Position numbers and translations under genes: made by a program
Part shown: piece after piece, positions 15,102 through 23,435 of the stretch
Numbering within the stretch: position 1 is the first letter of the stretch
Layout: every line of letters starts with the position of its first letter
Notes under the pieces: model-generated
Seen by the model: the letters and a program-made list of their open reading frames with translations, nothing else
Database searches by the model: none
What the model was told of the DNA's origin: nothing
Origin: JALYXS01 sp051003795
GTDB lineage: Bacteria > Acidobacteriota > Terriglobia > Bryobacterales > Bryobacteraceae
Length of the DNA stretch: 55,135 nucleotides
Assembly: GCA_051003795.1 (NCBI GenBank)
Contig: JBPCKZ010000115.1
Location: 1 to 55,135 of the forward strand
Direction of reading: 5' to 3'

Positions 15102-16691
15102 ATGAAACGCGCCAACGCCATCGAACTGGAGCTCTTCCGCAACCTCTTCGTCTCGATTGCCGAAGAGATGGGCGTGGTGCTCCGCAAGACCGCATTCTCC
15201 ACCAACATCAAGGAGCGGCGCGATTACTCCTGCGCCGTGTACGACGCCGGGGGAGAGACCGTGGCGATGGGAGACCACATGCCCGTCCACCTCGGCGCCA
15301 TGCCGCTCTCCGTGCGCCACGTGATTGAAACGTATCGCTTGCGGCCGGAAGATGTGGCGATCGTGAACGATCCGTTTCGGGGCGGCACGCATCTGCCCGA
15401 TATTACGGCCGTCTCCGCCGTTTTTTTGGACAACCGGAAAAAGCCGGCGTTCTACGTCGCCAACCGCGCGCATCACGCGGATGTCGGCGGCATGAGTCCG
15501 GGATCGATGCCGCTGGCGACGGAAATCTACCAGGAAGGAATTCGCATTCCGCCGATCTTGCTGGTGCGCGGCGGAACGATGGACAATGGCCTGCTTCGCC
15601 TGTTGCTCGCCAACGTCCGGACGCCGGATGAACGCGAGGGCGACCTTCGCGCTCAAGCGATGGCGAACCGGCGCGGCGCGGACCGCCTGCGCGAGATCGC
15701 GGCCCGTTCCGGCCTCGCGCGAGTGCATCGCAACATGTGCGCGCTGCAGGATTATAGCGAGCGGATGACTCGCGCCGCCATCGAGCGAATCCCGGATGGC
15801 GATTATCCGTTCACCGACTTTCTCGATAACGATGGAATCACGAGCGAGCCCGTGCGAATTCAAGTGACGGTGCGCGTTCGCGGCGATTCCGCCGAGGTGG
15901 ATTTCGCCGGTTCCAGTCCGCAAGCCGCGGGTTCGGTGAATGCGAATTACGCGGTGTGCGTTTCGGCGGTAATGTACGTCTTCCGCTGTCTGGTGGCCGA
16001 AGGCGTTCCCTATACCGCTGGGCTGCTCCGGCCCATTCGCGTTTTGGCGCCGGACCGGAGCGTTGTAAACGCCGGTCCGCCGGCGGCCATGGCGGCCGGT
16101 AATGTCGAGACCTCGCAGCGTATCGCCGACGCGGTGCTCGGGGCTCTCGCGAAGGCTCTGCCCGATCGTATTCCAGCCGCGAGTTCCGGCACCATGAACA
16201 ACCTGAGCCTGGGCGGCTGGGACGGCCGTCGGCAAAAGCCGTTCGCCTATTACGAAACAATCGCGGGCGGCATGGGCGCTTCGGCGGTGGGGCCCGGGCC
16301 GGGCGCTGTCCACACTCACATGACGAATAGCTGGAACACGCCGATCGAGGCGTTCGAGCACGAATACCCGATGCGCATTCAACGGTACGCCATCCGGCGC
16401 GGATCGGGCGGCAAGGGCCGGCACCGGGGCGGCGACGGAATCGTGAGGGAGATCGAGTTTCTGACCGGCTGCGATGTAACGATTCTCTCCGACCGTCGCG
16501 AACGCGGACCATACGGCCTGAACGGAGGCAAATCCGGCGCTCCCGGACGGAATACTCTGACTCGAGGCGCAAAGGCGAAGGTGCTTCCGGCGAAAACTCG
16601 CTTCGATGTAAAACCCGGCGACGTTCTGCGGATCGAAACCCCCGGCGGGGGAGGATGGGGACCTATTGAACAGCCGGCCGCGAAGCTATAG
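15102..16691 (+). CDS. hyuB: Hydantoinase B / oxoprolinase family protein
   Basis: 529 residues from ATG 15102. Seen: ELFRNLFVSIAEEMGVVLRK, SCAVYDAGG, MGDHMPVHLGAMP, NDPFRGGTHLPDI, ANRAHHADVGGMSPGSMP, and the C-terminal GSGGKGRHRGGDGIVREIEF and PGGGGWG. All are hallmarks of HyuB, the beta subunit of ATP-dependent N-methylhydantoinase and acetophenone carboxylase-like enzymes. No hyuA is next to it, although these usually work as a pair, so this is an orphan in the window. Its stop overlaps the small minus-strand frame at 16686-16757. Confidence 0.92.
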   Translation: MKRANAIELELFRNLFVSIAEEMGVVLRKTAFSTNIKERRDYSCAVYDAGGETVAMGDHMPVHLGAMPLSVRHVIETYRLRPEDVAIVNDPFRGGTHLPDITAVSAVFLDNRKKPAFYVANRAHHADVGGMSPGSMPLATEIYQEGIRIPPILLVRGGTMDNGLLRLLLANVRTPDEREGDLRAQAMANRRGADRLREIAARSGLARVHRNMCALQDYSERMTRAAIERIPDGDYPFTDFLDNDGITSEPVRIQVTVRVRGDSAEVDFAGSSPQAAGSVNANYAVCVSAVMYVFRCLVAEGVPYTAGLLRPIRVLAPDRSVVNAGPPAAMAAGNVETSQRIADAVLGALAKALPDRIPAASSGTMNNLSLGGWDGRRQKPFAYYETIAGGMGASAVGPGPGAVHTHMTNSWNTPIEAFEHEYPMRIQRYAIRRGSGGKGRHRGGDGIVREIEFLTGCDVTILSDRRERGPYGLNGGKSGAPGRNTLTRGAKAKVLPAKTRFDVKPGDVLRIETPGGGGWGPIEQPAAKL

Positions 16692-16757
16692 CCATTTGCG
16701 CAAAATCCACCAGACGATCGAAAACAGTACGAGGAAGATCACGAATGCGCCAATCAT
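16686..16757 (-). CDS. Possible 23-residue single-span membrane peptide
   Basis: ATG at 16757 gives a 23-codon frame beginning MIGAFVIFLVLFSIV and ending in WWILRKWL. It is one hydrophobic helix with a Trp and Lys/Arg cap, the layout of a small membrane protein. It lies 12 bases after the lactate permease stop and in the same frame, so it could also be reached by readthrough. The SD is weak (GGGAA). It overlaps the hyuB 3' end by six bases. No homology is claimed. Confidence 0.35.
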   Translation of the reverse strand: MIGAFVIFLVLFSIVWWILRKWL

Positions 16758-16769
16758 GCCGTTCCCGGC

Positions 16770-18380
16770 CTACCCCAACCTGGCGTACAAAAATACGATT
16801 GTTCCGACGATCGCCGCCAAGGCGATCGAATGCGGCAGCACCTTTCGAAACAGATCGCCCTCCTTCCCCTCTTGTCCGACGGCGGCGCACGCGACGATGA
16901 TCGATTGCGGCGAGATCATCTTGCCCATCACGCCGCCGGCCGAGTTCGCGGCCGCCATCAGGACCGGGTTGATGTGCAGGTTTCTAGCCGTGATCACCTG
17001 CAGGCTGCCGAACAGCGCGTTCGATCCCGCGTCGGTGCCGGTAAGGGCCACGCCGAGCCAGCCGAGCAGGGTCCCGAAGAACGGAAACAGCACGCCCGTG
17101 TGCGTCATCGCCAGGCCCATGACGGCATCCATGCCGCAGTAGCGCGTTACGAACCCCAGCGTCAGCATGCCCATGATGGCGACCATGGGGAAACGCATGC
17201 GATGGCAGGTCCTGAAGAAAACTACAAGCGTGCGCGCGAAACTCAAGCCCAGGATCGGCCCCGAAATCAGGCCCGCGAACAAGGTCGCGGTACCCACGCC
17301 GGAGAGCCAGGCGAAATCGTAGATCGCGGGTTCCGGTCTTGGCACGGGCACCACCGGAGCCACGCGAAAAACCAGTTTGTCCAAACCGGGGACGGGGATG
17401 GCGAATGTGGTCTTCTCCAAAGCACGATTGACCGAAGGCATGCCCCAAACGATTACCAGAACGGACAGCAGCAGGAAGGGCGACCAGGCGTGCAGAACCT
17501 CCTTGGCGGTGTAGGGGCGGAGCGCGATCGTGGGTTCGGGTTCGTCCGGGAAACGCCAACTCTCGCGCGGTTTCCAAATCTTCAGGAAGAAAACCAGCGT
17601 CACAAGCGTGGTCATTCCGCCGACGATATCGACCAGGCTGTAATCCACGAAATTCGACCAGTAGAATTGGATGCCGGCGAAAACGGAGCCGCACAGCAGC
17701 AGGCCCGGCCATACGGCACTCATTTGCCGCCAAGGACACATAATGCGAATCAACCAGAAGGGTAGGAAGAAAGCGACCGGCGGAAGAATGCGCCCGATCA
17801 TGCCGCTGATTTGCATGCCCTCAATGCCGGTTACGGCGATGAGGGCGCGGATGGGATTTCCCACGCCGCCGAACGCGACCGGCGCGGTATTCGCGACCAG
17901 GCACAGCACCGCCGCCGCGAACGGCTGGAAGCCGAGGCCGACCATCATGGCGCCGGTGATCGCAACCGGGGCGCCGCCGCCGCCGGCCCCTTCGAGCACG
18001 GCTCCGAAGGCGAGCGCGATCAGGAGCACTTGTAAGCGGCGGTCCGGCGTGACGCCGCCGATCGATTGCTTGATGACTTCGAAATGGCCGGATTCAACGG
18101 TGAGATCGTAAACGAAGACGGCCGCGAGCAGCACCCAGCCAATGCGGATCGCGCCATAAACCAGTCCCGCGCTGACCGCGCCCGCGGCCATTCGCCACGG
18201 CATGTGAAAAACGAAAAGAGCGAGAAGCACGCACAACGCGGACGAGTACAATGCCGCGCGGTAGGCCAGAATTCTGCGGACGGCCAACAAATAGAAGAGC
18301 AGGATGACGGGCAGGGCCGCGGTAATCGTCGAAAGCCACGCGTTTCCGAACGGGTCGTAATTCTGATTCCACGGTTGCAT
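16770..18380 (-). CDS. lctP: L-lactate permease (LctP family)
   Basis: 536 residues and about 13 membrane segments. It begins MQPWNQNYDPFGN as in LldP. Other signatures are EGAGGGGAPVAITGAMMVGL, NTAPVAFGGVGNPI, LTGTDAGSNALFGSLQ and NSAGGVMGKMISPQSIIVAC. These identify the lactate/glycolate:proton symporters of the inner membrane. No lactate dehydrogenase is adjacent. The start is 58 bp from divergent rlpA. Confidence 0.93.
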   Translation of the reverse strand: MQPWNQNYDPFGNAWLSTITAALPVILLFYLLAVRRILAYRAALYSSALCVLLALFVFHMPWRMAAGAVSAGLVYGAIRIGWVLLAAVFVYDLTVESGHFEVIKQSIGGVTPDRRLQVLLIALAFGAVLEGAGGGGAPVAITGAMMVGLGFQPFAAAVLCLVANTAPVAFGGVGNPIRALIAVTGIEGMQISGMIGRILPPVAFFLPFWLIRIMCPWRQMSAVWPGLLLCGSVFAGIQFYWSNFVDYSLVDIVGGMTTLVTLVFFLKIWKPRESWRFPDEPEPTIALRPYTAKEVLHAWSPFLLLSVLVIVWGMPSVNRALEKTTFAIPVPGLDKLVFRVAPVVPVPRPEPAIYDFAWLSGVGTATLFAGLISGPILGLSFARTLVVFFRTCHRMRFPMVAIMGMLTLGFVTRYCGMDAVMGLAMTHTGVLFPFFGTLLGWLGVALTGTDAGSNALFGSLQVITARNLHINPVLMAAANSAGGVMGKMISPQSIIVACAAVGQEGKEGDLFRKVLPHSIALAAIVGTIVFLYARLG

Positions 18381-18437
18381 ATTGGGTACGAATGAAAACG
18401 CACGATAGTATCACACTGAATTAAGCTTAAAATTCGG

Positions 18438-19136
18438 ATGCTGCGCCGCCGCGGTTTGCTCATCGTGCTGTTGGTCTGCCTCAGCCCCGGCTGCGGGCGC
18501 AAGAAGAAACACCTCGCGTCGGCGCCGGTTCGAAAGGCGACTTCACCGCGCGCGCGCGGCGACGCGGCCCTCAGCGGCCCTGAAGTCGGGCTGGCGAGCT
18601 GGTACGGCCATCCGTATCATGGGCGCCAGGCGGCGAGCGGCGAAATCTACGACATGGAGAAGCTCACCGCCGCGCACCGCACGCTTGCGTTCAACACCAT
18701 GGTTCGCGTGGAGAACCTGGAGAACGCGCGCACGGTGGATGTGCGGATTACGGATCGCGGGCCGTTCGTGGACGGCCGCGTGATCGATTTATCGCACGCC
18801 GCGGCGAAGGCGATCGACATGATCGGCCCGGGAACGGCGCGCGTGCGCTTGAGCGTGGTTGGCGGGCCTGCGGTGGCGGAGCCTAATGTTTTCGGCGTGC
18901 AGGTGGGCGCGTTCCACAACCGGTCGAACGCGGAACTGTTGGTCGCGGAGATGACGCGGCACTACGGCGGGCACTATGGCGCGGCGCATCTGGTGTTGCG
19001 GCCCGGCGATCCGGCGTTATGGAGAGTGCTGGCGGGGAGCGCCGCGACGCCGGAAGCCGCGGCGGAATTGGCGCGAACCATTCGCGCTGAGCGGAACGTG
19101 CCCGAAGCGTTCGTGGTGCGGGTGGATGAGCCGTAG
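18438..19136 (+). CDS. rlpA: RlpA-like septal ring lytic transglycosylase lipoprotein
   Basis: 232 residues. Lipoprotein signal LLIVLLVCLSPGC with the acylated Cys at 19. Double-psi beta-barrel domain: GLASWYGHPYHGRQAASGE, LTAAHRTLAFNTMVRV, and VDVRITDRGPFVDGRVIDLS with the catalytic Asp and conserved Glu/His. C-terminal SPOR domain (FGVQVGAFHNRSNAELL onward) binds denuded peptidoglycan at the division site. A TAAAAT box sits four bases before the ATG, with no good -35. The stop overlaps the next gene by 11 bases. Confidence 0.93.
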   Translation: MLRRRGLLIVLLVCLSPGCGRKKKHLASAPVRKATSPRARGDAALSGPEVGLASWYGHPYHGRQAASGEIYDMEKLTAAHRTLAFNTMVRVENLENARTVDVRITDRGPFVDGRVIDLSHAAAKAIDMIGPGTARVRLSVVGGPAVAEPNVFGVQVGAFHNRSNAELLVAEMTRHYGGHYGAAHLVLRPGDPALWRVLAGSAATPEAAAELARTIRAERNVPEAFVVRVDEP

Positions 19137-21612
19137 CCTAACCAGGCTTCTTCGCACCCTGATTTTTCGTCCGCTCCGCCGCGATTTCCTGCGCAGCGCT
19201 CTCACCGTGCTAGCCGTCGCCTTGGGTGTCGCGGTGGTCATCGCCATCGATCTCGCGGGAGACGCCGCTGCGGGTTCCTTTCAATCGTCGTTAGTGACCG
19301 TCCTCGGCAAGACCGACCTGGAGATTCTAGCCAACGGCGGCATCGACGAATCCTGGATGGCGAAATTAACGGCTTTGCCCATTAACGCGCGCTTCTCGCC
19401 GGTAATCGAAACCCAGGTGGAACTTGCGAAGGGCGTCTCCGCTACCCTCTATGGAGTCGACTTAATCGGAAATCCGGCGGGCGAGCGGGCGGTCGAGGTC
19501 TCGAAGGACCTGGCCAACCGCCTGCACCTGAGCAAAGGCGCAACGCTAACCATCCGCGGCCAGCCGTTCCAAGTAGACGCCATCGTTCCCGGCGAGCAAT
19601 CCGAGTTCGCCGTTCTCGATATCGACGCCGCGCAATACGTTCTCAAGTCCTACGGCAAGCTGGACCGCATCGACGTTTTCGTCTCGCCTCGCGAAGACTT
19701 CGCCAAAGCCGAGAGCGCCATCCGCAAAGCCATCCCGTCCGCGTATCGGCTCGATAAGCCCGGCACGCGCGGCGAGGAAAATCAACGCATGCTCCGGGCG
19801 TTCCGGTGGAATTTGCGCGTCCTCAGTTATATTTCGCTGGTGGTCGGCGCGTTCCTGATCTACAACACTATATCGGTGAGCGTCGTGCGCCGCCGCCCCG
19901 AAATCGGCATCCTGCGCGCGCTTGGCGCGGGGCGAACGGCCGTTCAGTGGCTGTTCCTCTCCGAAGCGCTGATGTTCGGGCTGATCGGCTCGGCGATTGG
20001 AATCGCGCTCGGCCGCTTTCTCGCGGTCGGCGCTGTCTCGCTGATCGCCGATACCGTCAACTCGCTTTACACCAGCAGCAGCCCCGCGCCGATCGCGCTG
20101 ACGCCCCTTTCGATCGCGACCGCGATGCTCGCCGGAACGCTCGTCGCATTCTTTTCGGCGCTCGGCCCCGCGCGCGAAGCGATGGGCGTCGCGCCGACGG
20201 AGGCGATGGGACGCGGCGTGCGCGAACATCAAGCCCGGCTCAATTCCCGCCGCGATCTTCTGATTTCGGGCATACTTGCGCTGCTGGCCTTGGCTGCTTC
20301 GCAATTTCCTGCCTTCGGTGGAAGGCCGATCGCCGGATACGCCGCCACGCTGCTCGCCATCGGCGCCGCCGCGCTGCTAGCTCCCACGATGGTGCTCGGC
20401 GTGGTCGCTTTTCTGCGGCCCGCCGCGAGAGCGTGGTTTGGAGCTGAAGGGCTGCTCGCCGGACGCAGCCTCACGGCCTCGCTGGGACGCACATCCGTGG
20501 TCGTCGCGGCTCTGGCGACGGCGATTGCCATGATGGCCGCGGTCGGAATCATGGTTGGCAGTTTCCGCGAGACGGTCCTGGTCTGGCTCGACACGCAGTT
20601 AAAGGCGGATCTCTATATCCGTCCGGCCGGACCGGTCGGCGCGGGGCTGAATCCGGCACTGCCGCCCAACACCGCCGGAATCGTCGCGAAGGTTCCGGGC
20701 GTGGAAGCGGTGGACGTCTTTCACGCATTCGAATTTGATTACGCGGGCTTTAATCAGGCGGGCCAAAGGGCCACTATCGGCGGCGGAAACATGGATATCG
20801 TTCGCCGCTTCGGGCGGCTGCGATTTCTCCCGGGCCAGGATCGCGACGCCATTCTCGCGTCGCTGCCGGACCACGACAACGTGATTGTCAGCGAGCCGTT
20901 CTCGAATAAACACCACATCCGCGCGGGCGATCGCATCTCGATCGCACTGGGCGGCAAGCAGGTTCCCGTAACCGTGAAGGGCGTCTACTATGAATATTCG
21001 AGCGACCGCGGCTACGTGATCTTCGACCGGTCCACGCTGTTGCGGTATCTGCCGAACCAGCCGGCGACCAATATCGCGGTTTACCTTAAGCCGGGAACGG
21101 ATTCAGCGGCGGCGCGCCGGGCGATTCTAGACGCGGCGGCGTCGCTGCCCATCGTCGTGGCTCCCAATGAACTGCTGCGCAAACAGGCGATCGTCATCTT
21201 CGACCGCACGTTCGCGATCACTTACGCGCTCGAAGGCGTGGCCGTGATCGTCGCGATGCTCGGGGCGGCTAACTCGCTGCTCGCGCTGGTGCTCGACCGC
21301 CGCCGCGAGCTGGGCCTGCTCCGCTATCTTGGCGCATCGCCTCCGCAGATCCGCCGCATGATTCTGGTCGAAGCTGGATTCCTGGGCCTGTTCGCCAATT
21401 TGCTCGGCGGGGCGCTTGGTTTCGCGCTCTCGCTTCTGCTGATATTCGTCGTCAACAAGCAGAGCTTCGGGTGGACCATCCAGTTTCATCCCCCGGTTTT
21501 CTTGCTGGTAGGCGCGCTTTCCCTTGTGTGGTGCGTCACAATAGTAGCTGGCCTGTATCCCGCCCGAGTAGCTTCACGATTGAACCCAATTGAAGTGATC
21601 CACGAGGAGTAG
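19126..21612 (+). CDS. FtsX/MacB-type ABC transporter permease, two FtsX domains
   Basis: I chose ATG 19126 (MSRSLTRLLRTLIFRPLRRD), inside the 3' end of rlpA; the frame further upstream is antisense-like. 828 residues: an N-terminal membrane helix (SALTVLAVALGVAVVIAIDL), a MacB_PCD-like periplasmic part, a three-helix FtsX domain (ISLVVGAFLIYNTISVSVV, RRRPEIGILRALGAG), a second helix group, another periplasmic domain and a second FtsX domain (RRRELGLLRYLGASPPQIRR). This is the duplicated layout of LolCE-like or adhesion-associated permeases. No ATPase gene is adjacent, so the partner must be elsewhere. Confidence 0.88.
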   Translation: MSRSLTRLLRTLIFRPLRRDFLRSALTVLAVALGVAVVIAIDLAGDAAAGSFQSSLVTVLGKTDLEILANGGIDESWMAKLTALPINARFSPVIETQVELAKGVSATLYGVDLIGNPAGERAVEVSKDLANRLHLSKGATLTIRGQPFQVDAIVPGEQSEFAVLDIDAAQYVLKSYGKLDRIDVFVSPREDFAKAESAIRKAIPSAYRLDKPGTRGEENQRMLRAFRWNLRVLSYISLVVGAFLIYNTISVSVVRRRPEIGILRALGAGRTAVQWLFLSEALMFGLIGSAIGIALGRFLAVGAVSLIADTVNSLYTSSSPAPIALTPLSIATAMLAGTLVAFFSALGPAREAMGVAPTEAMGRGVREHQARLNSRRDLLISGILALLALAASQFPAFGGRPIAGYAATLLAIGAAALLAPTMVLGVVAFLRPAARAWFGAEGLLAGRSLTASLGRTSVVVAALATAIAMMAAVGIMVGSFRETVLVWLDTQLKADLYIRPAGPVGAGLNPALPPNTAGIVAKVPGVEAVDVFHAFEFDYAGFNQAGQRATIGGGNMDIVRRFGRLRFLPGQDRDAILASLPDHDNVIVSEPFSNKHHIRAGDRISIALGGKQVPVTVKGVYYEYSSDRGYVIFDRSTLLRYLPNQPATNIAVYLKPGTDSAAARRAILDAAASLPIVVAPNELLRKQAIVIFDRTFAITYALEGVAVIVAMLGAANSLLALVLDRRRELGLLRYLGASPPQIRRMILVEAGFLGLFANLLGGALGFALSLLLIFVVNKQSFGWTIQFHPPVFLLVGALSLVWCVTIVAGLYPARVASRLNPIEVIHEE

Positions 21613-21624
21613 GCTCCCGACTAA

Positions 21625-23433
21625 ATGACTCCCGACCCGACCCGCAACCCAGGTACGCGCAACATCGCAATCATCGCGCACGTCGACCATGGCAAGACCA
21701 CGCTGGTGGACGCGATGCTGAAACAGAGCGGCCTGTTCCGCGCCAACGAAGAGACCACCGAGCGCATGATGGATTCGAGCGATCTCGAACGCGAGCGCGG
21801 CATCACAATCCTCGCCAAGATTACCGGAGTCCGCTTCCACGGCGTAAAGATCAATATCGTCGATACACCGGGCCATAGCGATTTCGGCGGGGAGGTGGAG
21901 CGCGCGCTCAAGATCGTCGATGGCGTCATGCTGCTGGTCGATGCCAGCGAGGGCCCTCTGCCGCAGACGCGCTACGTCTTGATGAAGGCCCTCGAAGCCC
22001 ACCTCTCGCCCATCGTGGTCATCAACAAGATCGACCGGCCCGATGCCCGCGTCCAGGAAGTCTTGAACGAAGTCTACGACCTGTTCATCGATCTGGACGC
22101 GACCGAAGATCAGCTCGACTTCCCCGTGCTCTACACCAATGCGAAGACCGGCGTGGCGAAGATTTCGCTCGACGACCCCTCGGATAATCTGAAGCCCCTG
22201 TTCGAGTCGATCCTCAGTCACATTCCCCACCCCGCCGGGGACGCGCAGGCCGTGCTCCAGATGATCGTCGCGAATCTCGATTACAGCGATTATTTGGGGC
22301 GGCTCGCCATCGGACGGGTTTTCAACGGCACTCTGAAATACGGCGATGAAGTGGGCGTCGTGAAGCTCGACGGATCGCTCCAGAAAACGAAAATTACCAA
22401 GCTGTATTCATTCGAGGGCCTGAAGCGCGTGGATGAAACCGTCGGGTTGCCGGGCGACATGCTCGCCATCGCGGGGATCGAGGGCATCACGATTGGCGAA
22501 ACGATCACGCATCCCGAAACTCCGATGGCGCTCGCGAAAATTCAGATCGACGAACCAACCATCGCGATGACGTTCACCATCAACACGTCGCCGTTCGTGG
22601 GCAAGGAAGGGCAGTACGTAACGTCGCGCAATTTGCGGGAGCGGCTCGATAAGGAGCTGCTCACCAACGTTTCGATTCGCGTCGAGGAAGCTGGCGGCCC
22701 GGACGCGTTCAAGGTGATGGGGCGCGGAGAATTGCAGCTCGCGATCATCGTCGAGATGATGCGGCGGGAAGGATTCGAGCTTATGGTGGGCAAGCCTCAG
22801 ATCCTGACCAAGACGATCGACGGCAAGGTGCACGAGCCCGTGGAGCATCTGGTGATCGATTGTCCCGAAAGTTTTCTTGGCGTCGTGATTGAAAAGCTCG
22901 GCGCGCGCAAAGGCAAGCTTTCGAAGATGATCAATAACGGCTCGGGCCGCGTGCGGCTTGAGTTCCATATCCCTTCGCGCGGGTTGATCGGCCTCCGGAG
23001 CGAGATCCTGACGGACACGCGGGGAACGGCGATTATGAATTCCCTGTTCCACAATTACATCGAGTGGCAGGGTGAGATTGCTTCGCGCCCGACCGGCTCG
23101 CTGGTGGCGGACCGGGGCGGCAAGGCTACTGGAAACGCGATTTTCAACATACAAGAGCGCGGCGAGATATTCATCAGCCCCGGAACCGAAGTTTACGAGG
23201 GGATGATAATCGGTGAAAACGCCCGCACGACCGATCTTGACGTCAATATCGTGAAAGAGAAGAAGCTGACGAACATGCGCGCGTCTTCGGCGGATGAAGC
23301 GATCCGGCTGGTGCCGCCGAGATTGCTGAATCTGGAGCAGGCGATTGAATTTATTCGCGACGATGAATTCGTGGAAGTCACGCCGAAGTCGATTCGCTTG
23401 CGGAAGAGGGTGTTAAAGGCCAACCAGCGGTAA
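21625..23433 (+). CDS. typA: Translational GTPase TypA/BipA
   Basis: 602 residues. G1 AHVDHGKTT, switch region RERGITI, G3 DTPGHSDFGGEVERAL, G4 NKIDRPDAR. The EF-G-like domains follow, and the BipA-specific C-terminus has SRGLIGLRSEILTDTRGTAI and NIQERGEIFISPGTEVYEGM. A ribosome-binding GTPase used in 50S assembly and stress growth. Starts 12 bases after the permease gene and ends two bases before a converging gene, leaving no room for a separate terminator. Confidence 0.97.
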   Translation: MTPDPTRNPGTRNIAIIAHVDHGKTTLVDAMLKQSGLFRANEETTERMMDSSDLERERGITILAKITGVRFHGVKINIVDTPGHSDFGGEVERALKIVDGVMLLVDASEGPLPQTRYVLMKALEAHLSPIVVINKIDRPDARVQEVLNEVYDLFIDLDATEDQLDFPVLYTNAKTGVAKISLDDPSDNLKPLFESILSHIPHPAGDAQAVLQMIVANLDYSDYLGRLAIGRVFNGTLKYGDEVGVVKLDGSLQKTKITKLYSFEGLKRVDETVGLPGDMLAIAGIEGITIGETITHPETPMALAKIQIDEPTIAMTFTINTSPFVGKEGQYVTSRNLRERLDKELLTNVSIRVEEAGGPDAFKVMGRGELQLAIIVEMMRREGFELMVGKPQILTKTIDGKVHEPVEHLVIDCPESFLGVVIEKLGARKGKLSKMINNGSGRVRLEFHIPSRGLIGLRSEILTDTRGTAIMNSLFHNYIEWQGEIASRPTGSLVADRGGKATGNAIFNIQERGEIFISPGTEVYEGMIIGENARTTDLDVNIVKEKKLTNMRASSADEAIRLVPPRLLNLEQAIEFIRDDEFVEVTPKSIRLRKRVLKANQR

Positions 23434-23435
23434 AC

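Noticed and set aside
15096..16424. 442-codon minus-strand open frame
   Set aside because: Antisense to hyuB, composition not protein-like, no start context.
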